In this document: in pieces, positions 1 through 9,200 of the stretch | Position numbering within the stretch: position 1 is the first letter of the stretch | Layout: every line of letters starts with the position of its first letter | Made by a program: the position numbers and the translations under genes | The notes under the pieces: generated by a model | Databases searched by the model: none | What the model saw: only the letters and a program-made list of their open reading frames with translations | Told to the model about the DNA's origin: nothing | Source of the DNA: Nostoc sp. RI_552 | GTDB lineage: Bacteria; Cyanobacteriota; Cyanobacteriia; Cyanobacteriales; Nostocaceae | Assembly (NCBI GenBank): GCA_016124525.1 | Contig: WGNO01000007.1 | Location: forward strand, 62,001 to 126,000 | Direction: 5' to 3' | Length of the DNA stretch: 64,000 bases

Positions 1-379
1 ACCGAAACAACAGTATGTGTCTATTGTGGAACAAGATGCCCACAAAAAACATCATCATGAACATGAACATCATCACCATCACTCAGACCACTTAGATAAT
101 GATGGCTTTGTTTCGATTTCCTTCCAAAGCGATCGCCCGTTTGATGTCCGTAAGTTTGAAACGTTCCTTACTGAAGAAATGCCAGCGGGTGTATTTCGCG
201 CTAAAGGCATACTTTGGTTCAATGATAGTGAATTGCGCCATATTTTCCAACTGAGCGGACCGCGTTATAATTTATACGCTGATGAATGGTATTGTCAACC
301 AAAAAATCAGCTAGTTTTTATCGGCAGAAATTTGGACAGCAATGAAATCAAATGGCAGTTAAAGAAATGTTTGGTATGA
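1..379 (+). CDS. CobW/COG0523-family GTPase, C-terminal part (5' end outside window)
   Basis: The reading frame is open from the first base of the window, so the N-terminal GTPase domain lies upstream. What is visible is a His-rich stretch (HHHEHEHHHHH, about residues 12-22 from the GTG at 17) followed by a CobW C-terminal domain with the typical LWFND and YADEW motifs. COG0523 proteins are GTP-driven metallochaperones, and the His-rich loop is the usual metal-binding element. folE, which makes a zinc enzyme, starts 114 bases downstream on the same strand, so a zinc-delivery role is plausible. That is inference: nickel- and cobalt-related members of the family look alike in this region. Confidence 0.85.
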   Translation, partial: PKQQYVSIVEQDAHKKHHHEHEHHHHHSDHLDNDGFVSISFQSDRPFDVRKFETFLTEEMPAGVFRAKGILWFNDSELRHIFQLSGPRYNLYADEWYCQPKNQLVFIGRNLDSNEIKWQLKKCLV

Positions 380-493
380 TGAGAACGTGTAAAGTTATGT
401 TACACTTTTTTAGTCAGAGGTAGTCAAAGCTTAATCATGACGCAAATCTGACAATCGACTAATTCATCAAAACATTCATACAAAACTCAAAAA

Positions 494-1144
494 ATGACTC
501 TATCGATTCGTCCCGATCTAACTTCTGCCGATCAGGTACTATCGTCTTTCGTTGCTCAAAAGCGGCCAAAAGTAACAGAAGCAGAAATGATGCAGGCTGT
601 GCGGACTTTATTGATTGGACTAGGTGAAGATCCAGACCGCGAAGGACTAAAAGATACTCCTAAAAGGGTAATGAAAGCCTTGCAGTTTCTCACAAAGGGA
701 TACACTGAATCCTTGGACGAACTGCTGAATGGAGCAGTCTTTACAGAAAATGCCAATGAAATGGTGTTAGTTCGGGACATCGATATTTTCAGTTCTTGTG
801 AGCATCATATCCTGCCAATAATTGGCCGCGCTCATGTTGCCTATATACCTAACGGTAAAGTAATCGGTTTATCTAAAATTGCCCGTATTTGTGAAATGTA
901 CGCCCGACGTTTACAAGTACAAGAACGTCTCACCACCCAAATTGCTGATGCATTGCAAGGATTGCTCAAACCCCAAGGTGTTGCAGTAGTGGTGGAAGCT
1001 ACCCACATGTGTATGGTAATGCGCGGTGTGCAAAAACCCGGTTCTTGGACTGTTAGTAGCGCTATGCGCGGAGTTTTTGCAGAAGATTATCGAACTCGTG
1101 AAGAATTTATGAATTTAATTCGGCATAATGCTAACTTTCATTAA
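494..1144 (+). CDS. folE: GTP cyclohydrolase I FolE
   Basis: A 216-residue type I GTP cyclohydrolase, which converts GTP to 7,8-dihydroneopterin triphosphate, the first step of folate and pterin synthesis in the cytoplasm. The zinc ligands are visible: Cys102 with the following His in SSCEHH, and Cys173 in HMCMV. The family signatures GLSKIARI and [12 protein letters not shown] are intact and the length is normal. The ATG at 494 is the first start after the upstream stop. The gene follows a His-rich CobW-type GTPase on the same strand and may be cotranscribed with it, which suggests metal supply to this enzyme. Confidence 0.97.
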   Translation: MTLSIRPDLTSADQVLSSFVAQKRPKVTEAEMMQAVRTLLIGLGEDPDREGLKDTPKRVMKALQFLTKGYTESLDELLNGAVFTENANEMVLVRDIDIFSSCEHHILPIIGRAHVAYIPNGKVIGLSKIARICEMYARRLQVQERLTTQIADALQGLLKPQGVAVVVEATHMCMVMRGVQKPGSWTVSSAMRGVFAEDYRTREEFMNLIRHNANFH

Positions 1145-1157
1145 ATCATTATCATAG

Positions 1158-1225
1158 AGCTAAATCTATTAGCTTGTGCTGTGACTGAACTACCCTCCCC
1201 GGGATTCATCCCTGGGGTAGTTCAG
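1158..1225. repeat. Two hairpins in the folE-1474 intergenic region
   Basis: The 329-base gap after folE contains a small perfect hairpin (AGCTAA / TTAGCT, 1158-1174) and a larger one at 1185-1225 whose 11-base arms CTGAACTACCC / GGGTAGTTCAG are perfect and enclose CCCCGGG / CCTGGGG. No T-run follows, so it is a poor intrinsic terminator. The larger palindrome resembles the terminal hairpins of IS200/IS605-type elements or a MITE, but no transposase is next to it. The rest of the gap (1226-1473) shows nothing recognisable. Confidence 0.6.
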
Positions 1226-1473
1226 CCCACAACGGCCACTAGCAAGTTAATTGATGAGGAAATTTGAACTTGAATGCAGCAAGGACAAATAGCTCTTAAA
1301 GGCCAGAATTTCGCTGCAAACGATGGTATTTATGATTAATTACGGTAAATCGGCATTTTTGAATTGACGAATCCGATGATTAAACTGATTTAAATTCCTG
1401 ATGGACATTTACTTGAATCGTAAGTTTTAATCGGATAATCTGGGCAATCAGGATTGTTTTGAAAGGTAACCTA

Positions 1474-1836
1474 ATGAATAAAAAAACTATACTTAGTTTG
1501 CTTTCCACTCCCATGCTAGTTAGTTCAATACTGGCTATGGGAACAATGGTAAATCAAGCACAGGCGGCTGAACTAGAAAAAGAAAACACAAACAATAAGT
1601 TCACCTGTATCCGCAATGAACACATAAGGCGTCCGGTGTGCGCTAGAGCTTCTGCATTAGCTCAAATCCCTGAATACCAACCTGGTATCGAGTTTTCTGC
1701 TACTGAAAATGAAGTTCCTTTACTAGCCTTTAATATTGAAGAAAGTGATATGGCAGTCAAGTTATTTAACTGTGATTGTCCAGCTTGTATAAATACTTTA
1801 CGCCAGATGCGTGGCATAACTCCCTTAGTTTATTAG
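1474..1836 (+). CDS. Small secreted cysteine-containing protein of unknown function
   Basis: A 120-residue protein with a clear Sec signal peptide: MNKKT, a hydrophobic stretch, then cleavage probably after AQA near residue 31. The ATG at 1474 is preferred over an in-frame TTG at 1459 because it sits just after GAAAGG. The mature part carries Cys in FTCIRN and PVCAR and a C-terminal CDCPAC cluster, so disulfides or metal binding in the periplasm are possible. I do not recognise a family. A strong terminator lies about 60 bases after the stop, so the gene is probably monocistronic. Confidence 0.7.
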   Translation: MNKKTILSLLSTPMLVSSILAMGTMVNQAQAAELEKENTNNKFTCIRNEHIRRPVCARASALAQIPEYQPGIEFSATENEVPLLAFNIEESDMAVKLFNCDCPACINTLRQMRGITPLVY

Positions 1837-1894
1837 GATATGTAAATAGGGATACCACAAAGTTTGTTTCCCTGGTGGGTTTTCTGGTTCTGAG

Positions 1895-1930
1895 AATCCC
1901 GGTATGTTTAGCCTACCGGGATTTTACTTT
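1895..1930 (+). terminator. Rho-independent terminator
   Basis: A perfect 10-bp stem (AATCCCGGTA / TACCGGGATT) with a 9-base loop, followed by a T-rich tract. It ends the transcript of the small secreted protein at 1474-1836 and faces the convergent pentapeptide-repeat gene. Confidence 0.85.
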
Positions 1931-1934
1931 GGAC

Positions 1935-2501
1935 TCAGGAAATAAGCACTTGAGTATAAATACTAGCCCAAGTTACCCATTTATGAGATAGTCCCATATG
2001 CAATACTTCTCCTTCTTGCTCTTGGTCAGTGATGATTGCTCCTGTTAAGTCTGCACCATCGAGTTCTGCTTCATTGATATTGCAAGCAGTTAAATTTGCC
2101 TTCCTGAGATTAGCGTTTCTTAAATTTGCCCCACTCATTTCTGCTTGACTGAGGTTTGCACCTACTAGGTTGGCAATTTCTAAATTTGCACTTCGTAAAT
2201 CTGCGCCACTTAAGTTGCACTTTTCTGAGTTGACCCTAATCAAGTCAGCGCCAATCAAGTTGACCTCACTTAAATTTGCACCTTTTAATTGTGCTCCACT
2301 CAGGTCAGCATCAGTGAGATTTGCTCGGCTAAAGTTACATCCACTGAAATTAGCTTGAGTCAGATTAGCTCCACTGAAGTCAGCTTCAGTAAAATTAGCA
2401 CCACTTAAATTAGCACCAGAAAGATTGACTTGATGTAAATTCACTTTATTAAATGTGCGTTCTCCTGCTGCATAAAGATTGAGAATTTTTTGACTATCCA
2501 T
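1935..2501 (-). CDS. Pentapeptide-repeat protein
   Basis: About 188 residues made mostly of tandem A(N/D)LXX pentapeptides (LSGANLSGANFTEADF and so on), which fold into a right-handed quadrilateral beta helix. The repeats run from about residue 22 to 160 and are followed by a short unique tail. The ATG at 2501 is chosen because GGAGGT lies a few bases upstream; a TTG at 2516 would place that Shine-Dalgarno inside the gene. The protein has no signal peptide or membrane segment. Pentapeptide proteins are abundant in cyanobacteria and their molecular roles are mostly unknown. Confidence 0.88.
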   Translation of the reverse strand: MDSQKILNLYAAGERTFNKVNLHQVNLSGANLSGANFTEADFSGANLTQANFSGCNFSRANLTDADLSGAQLKGANLSEVNLIGADLIRVNSEKCNLSGADLRSANLEIANLVGANLSQAEMSGANLRNANLRKANLTACNINEAELDGADLTGAIITDQEQEGEVLHMGLSHKWVTWASIYTQVLIS

Positions 2502-2685
2502 GTTGTCACCTCCCAATGTCTACAGGTCACTAAGTTGAGTTATAAATTACACTCTACCCAAACCACACCAAAGACAATTTTTTGAGTTGCCAGCAACTGA
2601 ATTTTTGGGCAAACTTGTTACTTAATTGTGCTATAATTAGAGGCTATTTTAAAAAAACCTTAATAGAAATATACTTATTAACTCA

Positions 2686-3279
2686 ATGGCTGATTTCACA
2701 TCTACCCTATCTGAAGCAGCGGCTGCATATTGCCGAAAAGGGGGGGTACTTCCCACTGGTGAAACAATGGTAAATGCCTTGTTACAAGCCGAAAAAGCTT
2801 CCCAGCAGCAAGGGCTGAGTTATCCATTGGAATCACTGGTGGGTAAATGGCAACTTTGCTTTGCAACTGGGACTAAAAAAGCGAGGAAACGAGCTGGAAC
2901 TCTGTTGGGGAAGGGTTTGTATCTGCCAAAATTTCTAGCTGTCCATATTTCTTTTAGTGGGACTTTAGAGCAGGATTCAGGTAAAGGTGAGATCGGGAAT
3001 CAGGTACAATTGGGGCCAGTTTTGTTGCAGCTGACGGGGCCAGCAAAATATTTAGGTAAGAAAAATTTATTGGCGTTTGACTTTAACTACATGGTTTTGC
3101 GCCTGTTTGGTTCTATGGTTTACAACAAGTCGATTCGCTCTGGTGAAGGTCAAACTCACAATTTCTATGACGAGCCCATAGCTAAATTACCTTTCTTTGT
3201 TTTCTTTTTAGTGACGGAAGATTTAATTGCGGCTCGTGGTCGTGGGGGTGGGTTAGCACTTTGGATTCGTGAGCAGTAA
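2686..3279 (+). CDS. Fibrillin/PAP-like protein (tentative)
   Basis: A 197-residue soluble protein without signal peptide. The pattern LVGKWQLCFATGTKK followed by beta-strand-rich sequence and a C-terminal FLVTEDLIAARGRGGGLALW resembles the lipocalin-like plastid-lipid-associated (fibrillin) family, which in cyanobacteria associates with thylakoid membranes under stress. The assignment rests on pattern recognition only. The gene stands alone, with non-coding AT-rich DNA on both sides. Confidence 0.6.
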   Translation: MADFTSTLSEAAAAYCRKGGVLPTGETMVNALLQAEKASQQQGLSYPLESLVGKWQLCFATGTKKARKRAGTLLGKGLYLPKFLAVHISFSGTLEQDSGKGEIGNQVQLGPVLLQLTGPAKYLGKKNLLAFDFNYMVLRLFGSMVYNKSIRSGEGQTHNFYDEPIAKLPFFVFFLVTEDLIAARGRGGGLALWIREQ

Positions 3280-3532
3280 GGAACTACAGTTGAACATGGA
3301 TAAACACACATAAATAGCAATAAGTCGGTATTTACGCTTTTTTTGTTGGTTAAATCAGTTTTGAGATTCAACCCCCACTCTTGTATCTATAGATGTATTT
3401 TTTTGTTTCAATTCTATTTACTTTTTATCTCTAAAGAGAGAAAATAACGATTAACTCAATTTTGGGAAACCTCCAAAGGGTTGATTCCCAAAGATAACTT
3501 GCCAATTCATCGCAGAGTTTAACCGGGGTCAG

Positions 3533-4555
3533 ATGACGCAAGCTTTTAATCAAGTCCAAGAGTGGGAACAAAGGCGTGAGGAAGCCAGCCGCTACTACAA
3601 GCAGGGCCAGTTTCAAAAATATCTGAATTTTGCTAGTGAGAATTTGCATTTAGCTAGAGCAATTCCAGATCGAGCTAGGGAAGGCCATACATTGAATGAT
3701 ATTGGTTTAGCTCATCTGAGTTGTGGCCAACCTTTACAAGCATTAGAGTGTTTTCAGCAAGCTCGTTTGGTAGCTATGGAACTTGGTAACAGGCGATCTG
3801 AGGCCATCGCTCTGAGCAATCTGGGTTCTACCTACAGTCGTCTGGGGCGATTGTTACGGTCGCTGGAGTATTTTGATCAAGCATTACGAATTTTCAGAGA
3901 TTTGCAAGATACTCAAGGAGAAGTTTCTAGTCTTAATGATGTAGCAATAATTTATACAAAGTTGGGGCAACCAAAGCGATCGCTGTTGCTACAGTACCAA
4001 ATTTTGGCCATCCGTCGAGCACTAGGAGATTTTTCTGGTGAAGCAACTACCCTCAACGGTATTGGTTATGCTTATAGTATTTTAGGTCAGTATGAGCAAG
4101 CTTTAGAATTTTTGCAAGCAGCGCTGCCGATTCAACGCGCTGTCAAGAATATCATGGCTGAAGCAACTACTTTAAATAATATTGCTTCTGTGTATGGTGA
4201 TTTAGGACAACCTAAAAAAGCATTGTTACTTTACTATCAAGTTTTATTGACACGTCGCGCAATAAATGATCGCGCTGGTGAAGGAACAACTTTACATAAT
4301 ATTGGTTTTACCTACAATCTGCTGGGGAATCACCGTCAGGCTTTGAAACACTACCAGGAAGCGATCACGATTTATCAAGAAATTGGTGATTCTATGGGAG
4401 AAGTTTCCACGCTGCTGAATATGGGTAATATTTACGCTAGGGGTAAACGGAAAAAGTTAGCCCTATCCTACTACCACGATGCGCGAGTTTTAGCTAAAGC
4501 TATTGAGTCTCAGCCACTCTTGAAGAAGATACAGCAATGTATGGATGCTCTGTAA
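3533..4555 (+). CDS. Tetratricopeptide-repeat protein
   Basis: A 340-residue protein composed of about seven 40-residue TPR units of the TPR_12 kind (for example TLNDIGLAHLSCGQPLQALE and TLHNIGFTYNLLGNHRQALK). There is no signal peptide, no membrane segment and no attached enzymatic domain, so it is probably a cytoplasmic scaffold for protein-protein contacts. The ATG at 3533 gives a short helical lead-in before the first repeat. The 253-base gap upstream shows only AT-rich sequence. Confidence 0.88.
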   Translation: MTQAFNQVQEWEQRREEASRYYKQGQFQKYLNFASENLHLARAIPDRAREGHTLNDIGLAHLSCGQPLQALECFQQARLVAMELGNRRSEAIALSNLGSTYSRLGRLLRSLEYFDQALRIFRDLQDTQGEVSSLNDVAIIYTKLGQPKRSLLLQYQILAIRRALGDFSGEATTLNGIGYAYSILGQYEQALEFLQAALPIQRAVKNIMAEATTLNNIASVYGDLGQPKKALLLYYQVLLTRRAINDRAGEGTTLHNIGFTYNLLGNHRQALKHYQEAITIYQEIGDSMGEVSTLLNMGNIYARGKRKKLALSYYHDARVLAKAIESQPLLKKIQQCMDAL

Positions 4556-4663
4556 AAAGCTTAGGTGGTTATAGAAGCCTTGTGGAGAGGTTCCACTGAA
4601 CCCCTCTTCTACATTCTTTACCACCAGGTATTTATTGCACTATTTGAGGCCTTTACTGCGCCA

Positions 4664-4741
4664 GTAGGGTGCGTCATGGATTGATTCCTGGCCTACCGAA
4701 AATAAGGATGTTGCCTTGGGAAACCCCACAACACACCCTAC
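4664..4741. repeat. Imperfect inverted repeat of the GTAGGGTGCGTCA type
   Basis: GTAGGGTGCGTCA at 4664-4676 faces CAACACACCCTAC at 4729-4741, an inverted pair matching at most positions. Such GTAGGGTGCGT-ended units are common intergenic repeats in filamentous cyanobacteria and are probably non-autonomous mobile elements. It lies between convergent genes (TPR protein and SGNH hydrolase). Confidence 0.65.
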
Positions 4742-4788
4742 AAAACAGGATTTGGAGTAATTTAATGATTTGTATGTACACTGTGGCT

Positions 4789-5751
4789 TTAGTTAGGAGA
4801 GGGATTGGAGGGGAGGTTTTGTAAAAGCCATTGCTTGATAACTTGAGTGACAAACTGATTACCTTCCAAGTTGAGGTGTATGTGATCTTGATACAAGGTT
4901 TTTGGTTGGGGGTGTGCGTTGAGTAATGGTAAACAATCTATATAAGTAATTTGCTGGGTTTTGGTAAAATCAATCAATCTTTGACGGGTTTTAATTTCAT
5001 AGTTCCGGGGTCCTGGTTCACCAATTTCTCGCAATAAGGGAGTCATCACTAGCAAAAATTGGCTGTTGTTTTCATGACTCAATGCTTGGATTTGGCTAAT
5101 GGCTTCTAGATTAATTCCCACCATGTCCCCTCTTTCTTTCTGTACGGCTTTGATTTCCGGGATAGTCCGTAGTTTGATAATATACCGTTGCCATACTTCG
5201 GCTAATGCTAGGACAGGTTTTTTATCTGGGTAATTGCCATGGCGTCCTACTGGTAAAGAAGTGGGTGCAGTGCCAAATAAATCATCTGTATTAATTAGTA
5301 ATATGACAATTTGGGCTTTAAAGTTACCATATTTTTGTAAATACGCTAATTCGTTTCTGGGACTCCAAGAGTTGGCTGAAGCATTTAATACTTCTATTTC
5401 TGAGTAATTACTAATATTTAATAATTTTAAAGAACGGGTCATGAGACTGGATATTGTATTCTCTTGGTCTGTCCACCAGCCACCATTAGCAATAGAATCT
5501 CCGATAATCAGCACTCGCAGGGTAGAAGGTGGGGGTATTGTTTGGATGGGGCCACTTCGCATAGAATATTGATTGATTTCAATGCGATTACCAAACCGTC
5601 GGGTGCGCTGGTTAGGGGCCAATAAGTAACCAATCTGCTGGTCGGCAATATAAATGAGTGGATTACCAAAACCAAAGAGCGATCGCAATGTCACTTCAAC
5701 TATTACACATAACCCTAGGGTTGCCAAAATTATGATTAGTGCTAATTTCAC
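4789..5751 (-). CDS. Membrane-anchored SGNH/GDSL-type hydrolase
   Basis: A 320-residue protein with one N-terminal hydrophobic helix (about residues 3-25) that probably acts as a signal anchor. The SGNH blocks are present: LIIGDSIANGG (block I, nucleophile Ser), an Asn-containing NASANSWSP, and a C-terminal DHIHLNLEGN with the catalytic Asp and His. Family members are esterases, lipases or O-acyl modifying enzymes of polysaccharides. The substrate cannot be read from the sequence. Translation starts at a GTG (5751-5749). There is no clear operon partner. Confidence 0.82.
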   Translation of the reverse strand: MKLALIIILATLGLCVIVEVTLRSLFGFGNPLIYIADQQIGYLLAPNQRTRRFGNRIEINQYSMRSGPIQTIPPPSTLRVLIIGDSIANGGWWTDQENTISSLMTRSLKLLNISNYSEIEVLNASANSWSPRNELAYLQKYGNFKAQIVILLINTDDLFGTAPTSLPVGRHGNYPDKKPVLALAEVWQRYIIKLRTIPEIKAVQKERGDMVGINLEAISQIQALSHENNSQFLLVMTPLLREIGEPGPRNYEIKTRQRLIDFTKTQQITYIDCLPLLNAHPQPKTLYQDHIHLNLEGNQFVTQVIKQWLLQNLPSNPSPN

Positions 5752-6007
5752 CTGTCAACGCCCTCTGAGCCAACTTGTATTCAGAACCAATTGACTAACA
5801 TAGTCTAAAGGCTTATGGAAATTAAATATTATCATCTAGCACTTATTAGCTTTTTGCATCGGATGAGGAAAAGGTATGTATATTCATTAATATATTTGTT
5901 GCAAAGCTTAAAAAAAATATTATATGTAATTTAGAGTAATCAGCAAATAGAAGGACTACAATCGAAACGGACATATTAGCACTGTAACAAAGGAGGATTA
6001 CAAAGCT

Positions 6008-6148
6008 ATGTCCGATTTAAATCGAGGAATTATGAAATTTAAAGGTGCAGATTCCCCCAGAGCAGTCACTATCTCTACTGTGCTGCTATTGGGATCGATT
6101 GCTGCCCTCATTGTTTGGGCGCTCCAAGCTGCCTATGCGTTAAACTAA
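6008..6148 (+). CDS. 46-residue single-span membrane protein
   Basis: The product starts MSDLNRGIMKFKGADSP and continues with one hydrophobic helix (about residues 22-44) ending AAYALN. AGGAGG is located at 5991-5996, 11 bases before the ATG, so translation is well supported. The pattern looks like a conserved cyanobacterial small thylakoid protein; a photosystem II accessory protein such as Psb35 is one possibility, but I cannot confirm this. It lacks the ExxNGR motif of high-light-inducible proteins. A 9-bp stem-loop follows the stop. Confidence 0.75.
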   Translation: MSDLNRGIMKFKGADSPRAVTISTVLLLGSIAALIVWALQAAYALN

Positions 6149-6166
6149 GTAATTAGGAACCAAGGA

Positions 6167-6206
6167 GGACACTTGTAACAACGGTTTCCGCTGGGGCCAA
6201 GTGTCC
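6167..6206 (+). terminator. Stem-loop after the 46-residue membrane protein gene
   Basis: GGACACTTG (6167-6175) pairs perfectly with CAAGTGTCC (6198-6206) around a 22-base loop. No T-run follows immediately, so it could be an mRNA 3'-end stabiliser rather than a classical terminator. Confidence 0.5.
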
Positions 6207-6304
6207 ATCAACTACGTCAAGTACGTCAAAAAATTTCCGAAAAACTTGATAATTTTAGATTTGCGGTTTTAGATAAAAAATAAATCTAAAATCAAAAACC
6301 CATA

Positions 6305-9196
6305 ATGATAGAAATTTGGGGCGCCTTGGTTATTTTAATTGCTTGTCCCGTTTTGGGCGGGTTACCAATTATTGCTTGGATTACCTACTTCCTTAAAGGC
6401 AGGCAATTATCACAAATTGGCACTAAGAACATCAGCGTTTCAGCCGCTTTTTATCATGGCGGCACATGGGTGGGAATTCTGGCTGTTGTATCAGAAGCCT
6501 GGAAGGGAATCGGGGCAGTGTTGCTGTCTCGTGTTTTTTTTCCACCAGGATCACCTTGGGAATTAATTGCCCTCATTGCCTTAGTATTAGGTAGATATGG
6601 CCTAGGCAGAGGAGCAGGTACAACCAACGTCGTTTGGGGGTTCTTGGTACATGACCCTTTGGTGGCAGTATTTACAGGTTTACTGGCAATTATCAGTTTT
6701 ACACTTCTACAATCTAGGCAACTGGTAAAGTTTGGGGTTTTATTTGTGTTTCCTTTGTTTGTGATACTTCTGAATGTTGAAAATTTTCCCAAAATAATGG
6801 CGGCTATTGTGCTGGCTGGATTGTTGGCCTGGATTTACACAAAAATTCCCGATGATTTGAATTTACCAGCCCAAGAAGTAGATACAGATTCACAAGGAAC
6901 TTTTGCATATTTACGAGGGTATCGCCCGATTCTTTCTTTAGATGATGAGTTAGATGCGGCTGTAGTCGGACAAAAAGCTGCAACTTTATCTCAAGTTAAG
7001 CGCTGGGGCTATCCAGTGCCGAAAGGATGGGTAATTTCTGCGGTTGATGATCCCGAACAGTTGATTGCTGTGCTTCAGCCTTCTGATTTATCTCCCTTAG
7101 TAGTCCGTTCCTCGGCTATTGGGGAAGACTCTGAAAAAGCTTCGGCTGCGGGACAGTACACAACAATTTTGAATGTTACTAGCCCAACAGAATTACAAGC
7201 AGCCATTGCTCAAGTCCAAGCTTCTTACAATCATCCATCGGCTGTACAATATCGTCGCGATCGCGGGTTACCAGATACAGCAATGGCCGTGCTGGTACAA
7301 CAACAAATTCAAAGTGTGTATTCTGGTGTTGCTTTCAGTCGTGATCCTATTACTCAGCAAGGCGATGCAATTTTAATTGAAGCTTTACCAGGAAGCCCGA
7401 TTCAAGTTGTTTCTGGCAAAGTCACACCAGAACAATATCGCGCTTTTGTCATGGAAACAGATAATATTTCCTCTGTGCAAGTAGAAGGAAAAGGACAAGT
7501 ACCACAAGCATTAATCAAACAAGTAGCATACTTAGTCAGGCGACTGGAAAAACAGTATCACGGCATACCCCAAGATATGGAGTGGACTTATGATAGTCAG
7601 AATCTTTGGGTTTTGCAGTCTCGACCCATTACTACCCTATTACCTATCTGGACAAGGAAAATAGCTGCAGAAGTGATTCCTGGGGTGATTCACCCGTTAA
7701 CTTGGTCAATTAATCGCCCCTTAACTTGTGGAGTGTGGGGAGATATTTTTACTTTGGTTTTGGGGGATCGGGCTGTGGGGTTGGATTTTACTGAAACTGC
7801 AACTCTGCATTATTCTAGGGCTTATTTTAACGCCTCATTGTTAGGAGAGATTTTTCTGCGCATGGGCTTACCACGGGAAAGTCTGGAATTTTTAACCAGG
7901 GGTGCGAAAATGAGCAAACCGCCTTTAAAATCTACCTTGGCCAATTTGCCTGGATTAATACGGCTGCTGAAGCAGGAACTCAATTTAGAAAAAGACTTTA
8001 AACGGGATTATGGTCGAGTTTTTGTTCCCGCTTTGTCACAATTAACAGATGAATTTCCAGAAGCACTCCCAGGGTCACAGCTGTTGGAAAGAGTAGATTT
8101 TATTCTGGAATTGCTTCGCAGTGCAACTTATTACAGCATTTTAGCGCCGTTGAGTGTAGCCCTGAGACAGGCAATTTTTCGGGTGAAAGATGGGGAAATT
8201 GATAACAGTATTACCCCAGAAGTATCAGCATTGCGATGGCTAAGTGCTTTAGCTACAGATGCAAAAGAAATATTAGGTGAGTGTGAACCGGATCAAGTAT
8301 TTGAGCAATTAGCACAAACTCCAGAGGGAAATAAAATTGTTCATGAATTTAACGAATTATTGCAAGATTACGGTTACTTAAGTGATGTGGGGACAAATAT
8401 TGCTGTTCCTACCTGGAAAGAAAAACCTGAACCCATCAGGGAGTTGTTTGTGCAGTTATTGCACAACCGATCTGAAACAGAAGGTGTAGATTCTATCAAT
8501 CGGGTTCCATCAGCAAAGCGCAAACGAGGGATGGTGCAGCGTCGGGTAGATATTAAAGGACGAGTTACAGAATTGTATTCTCGTTTATTGGCTGAATTGC
8601 GGTGGCGATTTGTAGCTTTAGAGCAAATTTGCCTAAAATCAGGCTTGCTCCAACAAACTGGAGATATCTTTTTTCTGGAATTAGATGAAGTAAGGCGTTT
8701 AGTAGTTGGTGATGATTTTGAACTGAGGGCACATTTGTCTGAGATAGTGCAATTGAGGCGATCACAATTCGATGAAGATAGTCAGTTCAATCAAATTCCT
8801 CTGCTAGTTTACGGCAATACACCACCCCATCCTTTATCACCCTCGTCTGTTTACTCAGATCAGGTATTACAGGGTATTCCCGCTAGTCACGGTCAAGCCG
8901 AAGGAAGAATCAAAGTGCTAAGAAATTTACAAGATTTACCAGAAATCAACCGCGAGACAATTTTGGTTGTACCTTACACAGATTCCGGGTGGGCTCCTCT
9001 GTTAGTTAGGGCTGGCGGCTTAATTGCTGAAGCTGGTGGACGACTTTCTCACGGTGCTATAGTGGCTCGTGAGTACGGTATTCCTGCCATTATGGATGTT
9101 CAAAATGCAACTTGGATATTACAGGATGGCCAAAGAGTACGGATGGATGGATCTAGGGGAATTGTGGAATTATGTAATGACTTAAGACCGGATTAA
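6305..9196 (+). CDS. PlsY-like membrane domain fused to a PEP-synthase-like phosphotransferase
   Basis: A 963-residue protein with two parts. Residues 1 to about 185 form several membrane helices with glycerol-3-phosphate acyltransferase (PlsY)-like features, such as GTKNISVSAAFYHGG in the place of the usual GSGNIGATN. From about residue 213 an ATP-grasp nucleotide-binding domain of the PPDK/PEP-synthase type follows (VGQKAATLSQVKRWG, VRSSAIGEDSEKASAAGQ, QSRPITTL at its end). A long middle region of unknown function comes next, then a swivelling phosphohistidine domain with His916 in GGRLSHGAIVAREYG. The C-terminal PEP-binding TIM barrel of true PEP synthase is missing, so the order resembles rifampicin-phosphotransferase-type dikinases. 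The substrate is unknown. Confidence 0.85.
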   Translation: MIEIWGALVILIACPVLGGLPIIAWITYFLKGRQLSQIGTKNISVSAAFYHGGTWVGILAVVSEAWKGIGAVLLSRVFFPPGSPWELIALIALVLGRYGLGRGAGTTNVVWGFLVHDPLVAVFTGLLAIISFTLLQSRQLVKFGVLFVFPLFVILLNVENFPKIMAAIVLAGLLAWIYTKIPDDLNLPAQEVDTDSQGTFAYLRGYRPILSLDDELDAAVVGQKAATLSQVKRWGYPVPKGWVISAVDDPEQLIAVLQPSDLSPLVVRSSAIGEDSEKASAAGQYTTILNVTSPTELQAAIAQVQASYNHPSAVQYRRDRGLPDTAMAVLVQQQIQSVYSGVAFSRDPITQQGDAILIEALPGSPIQVVSGKVTPEQYRAFVMETDNISSVQVEGKGQVPQALIKQVAYLVRRLEKQYHGIPQDMEWTYDSQNLWVLQSRPITTLLPIWTRKIAAEVIPGVIHPLTWSINRPLTCGVWGDIFTLVLGDRAVGLDFTETATLHYSRAYFNASLLGEIFLRMGLPRESLEFLTRGAKMSKPPLKSTLANLPGLIRLLKQELNLEKDFKRDYGRVFVPALSQLTDEFPEALPGSQLLERVDFILELLRSATYYSILAPLSVALRQAIFRVKDGEIDNSITPEVSALRWLSALATDAKEILGECEPDQVFEQLAQTPEGNKIVHEFNELLQDYGYLSDVGTNIAVPTWKEKPEPIRELFVQLLHNRSETEGVDSINRVPSAKRKRGMVQRRVDIKGRVTELYSRLLAELRWRFVALEQICLKSGLLQQTGDIFFLELDEVRRLVVGDDFELRAHLSEIVQLRRSQFDEDSQFNQIPLLVYGNTPPHPLSPSSVYSDQVLQGIPASHGQAEGRIKVLRNLQDLPEINRETILVVPYTDSGWAPLLVRAGGLIAEAGGRLSHGAIVAREYGIPAIMDVQNATWILQDGQRVRMDGSRGIVELCNDLRPD

Positions 9197-9200
9197 TTTT

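Noticed and set aside
1147-1156. Zur-like half site (ATTATCA) after folE
   Set aside because: Only a half site, and located downstream of the gene rather than in a promoter.
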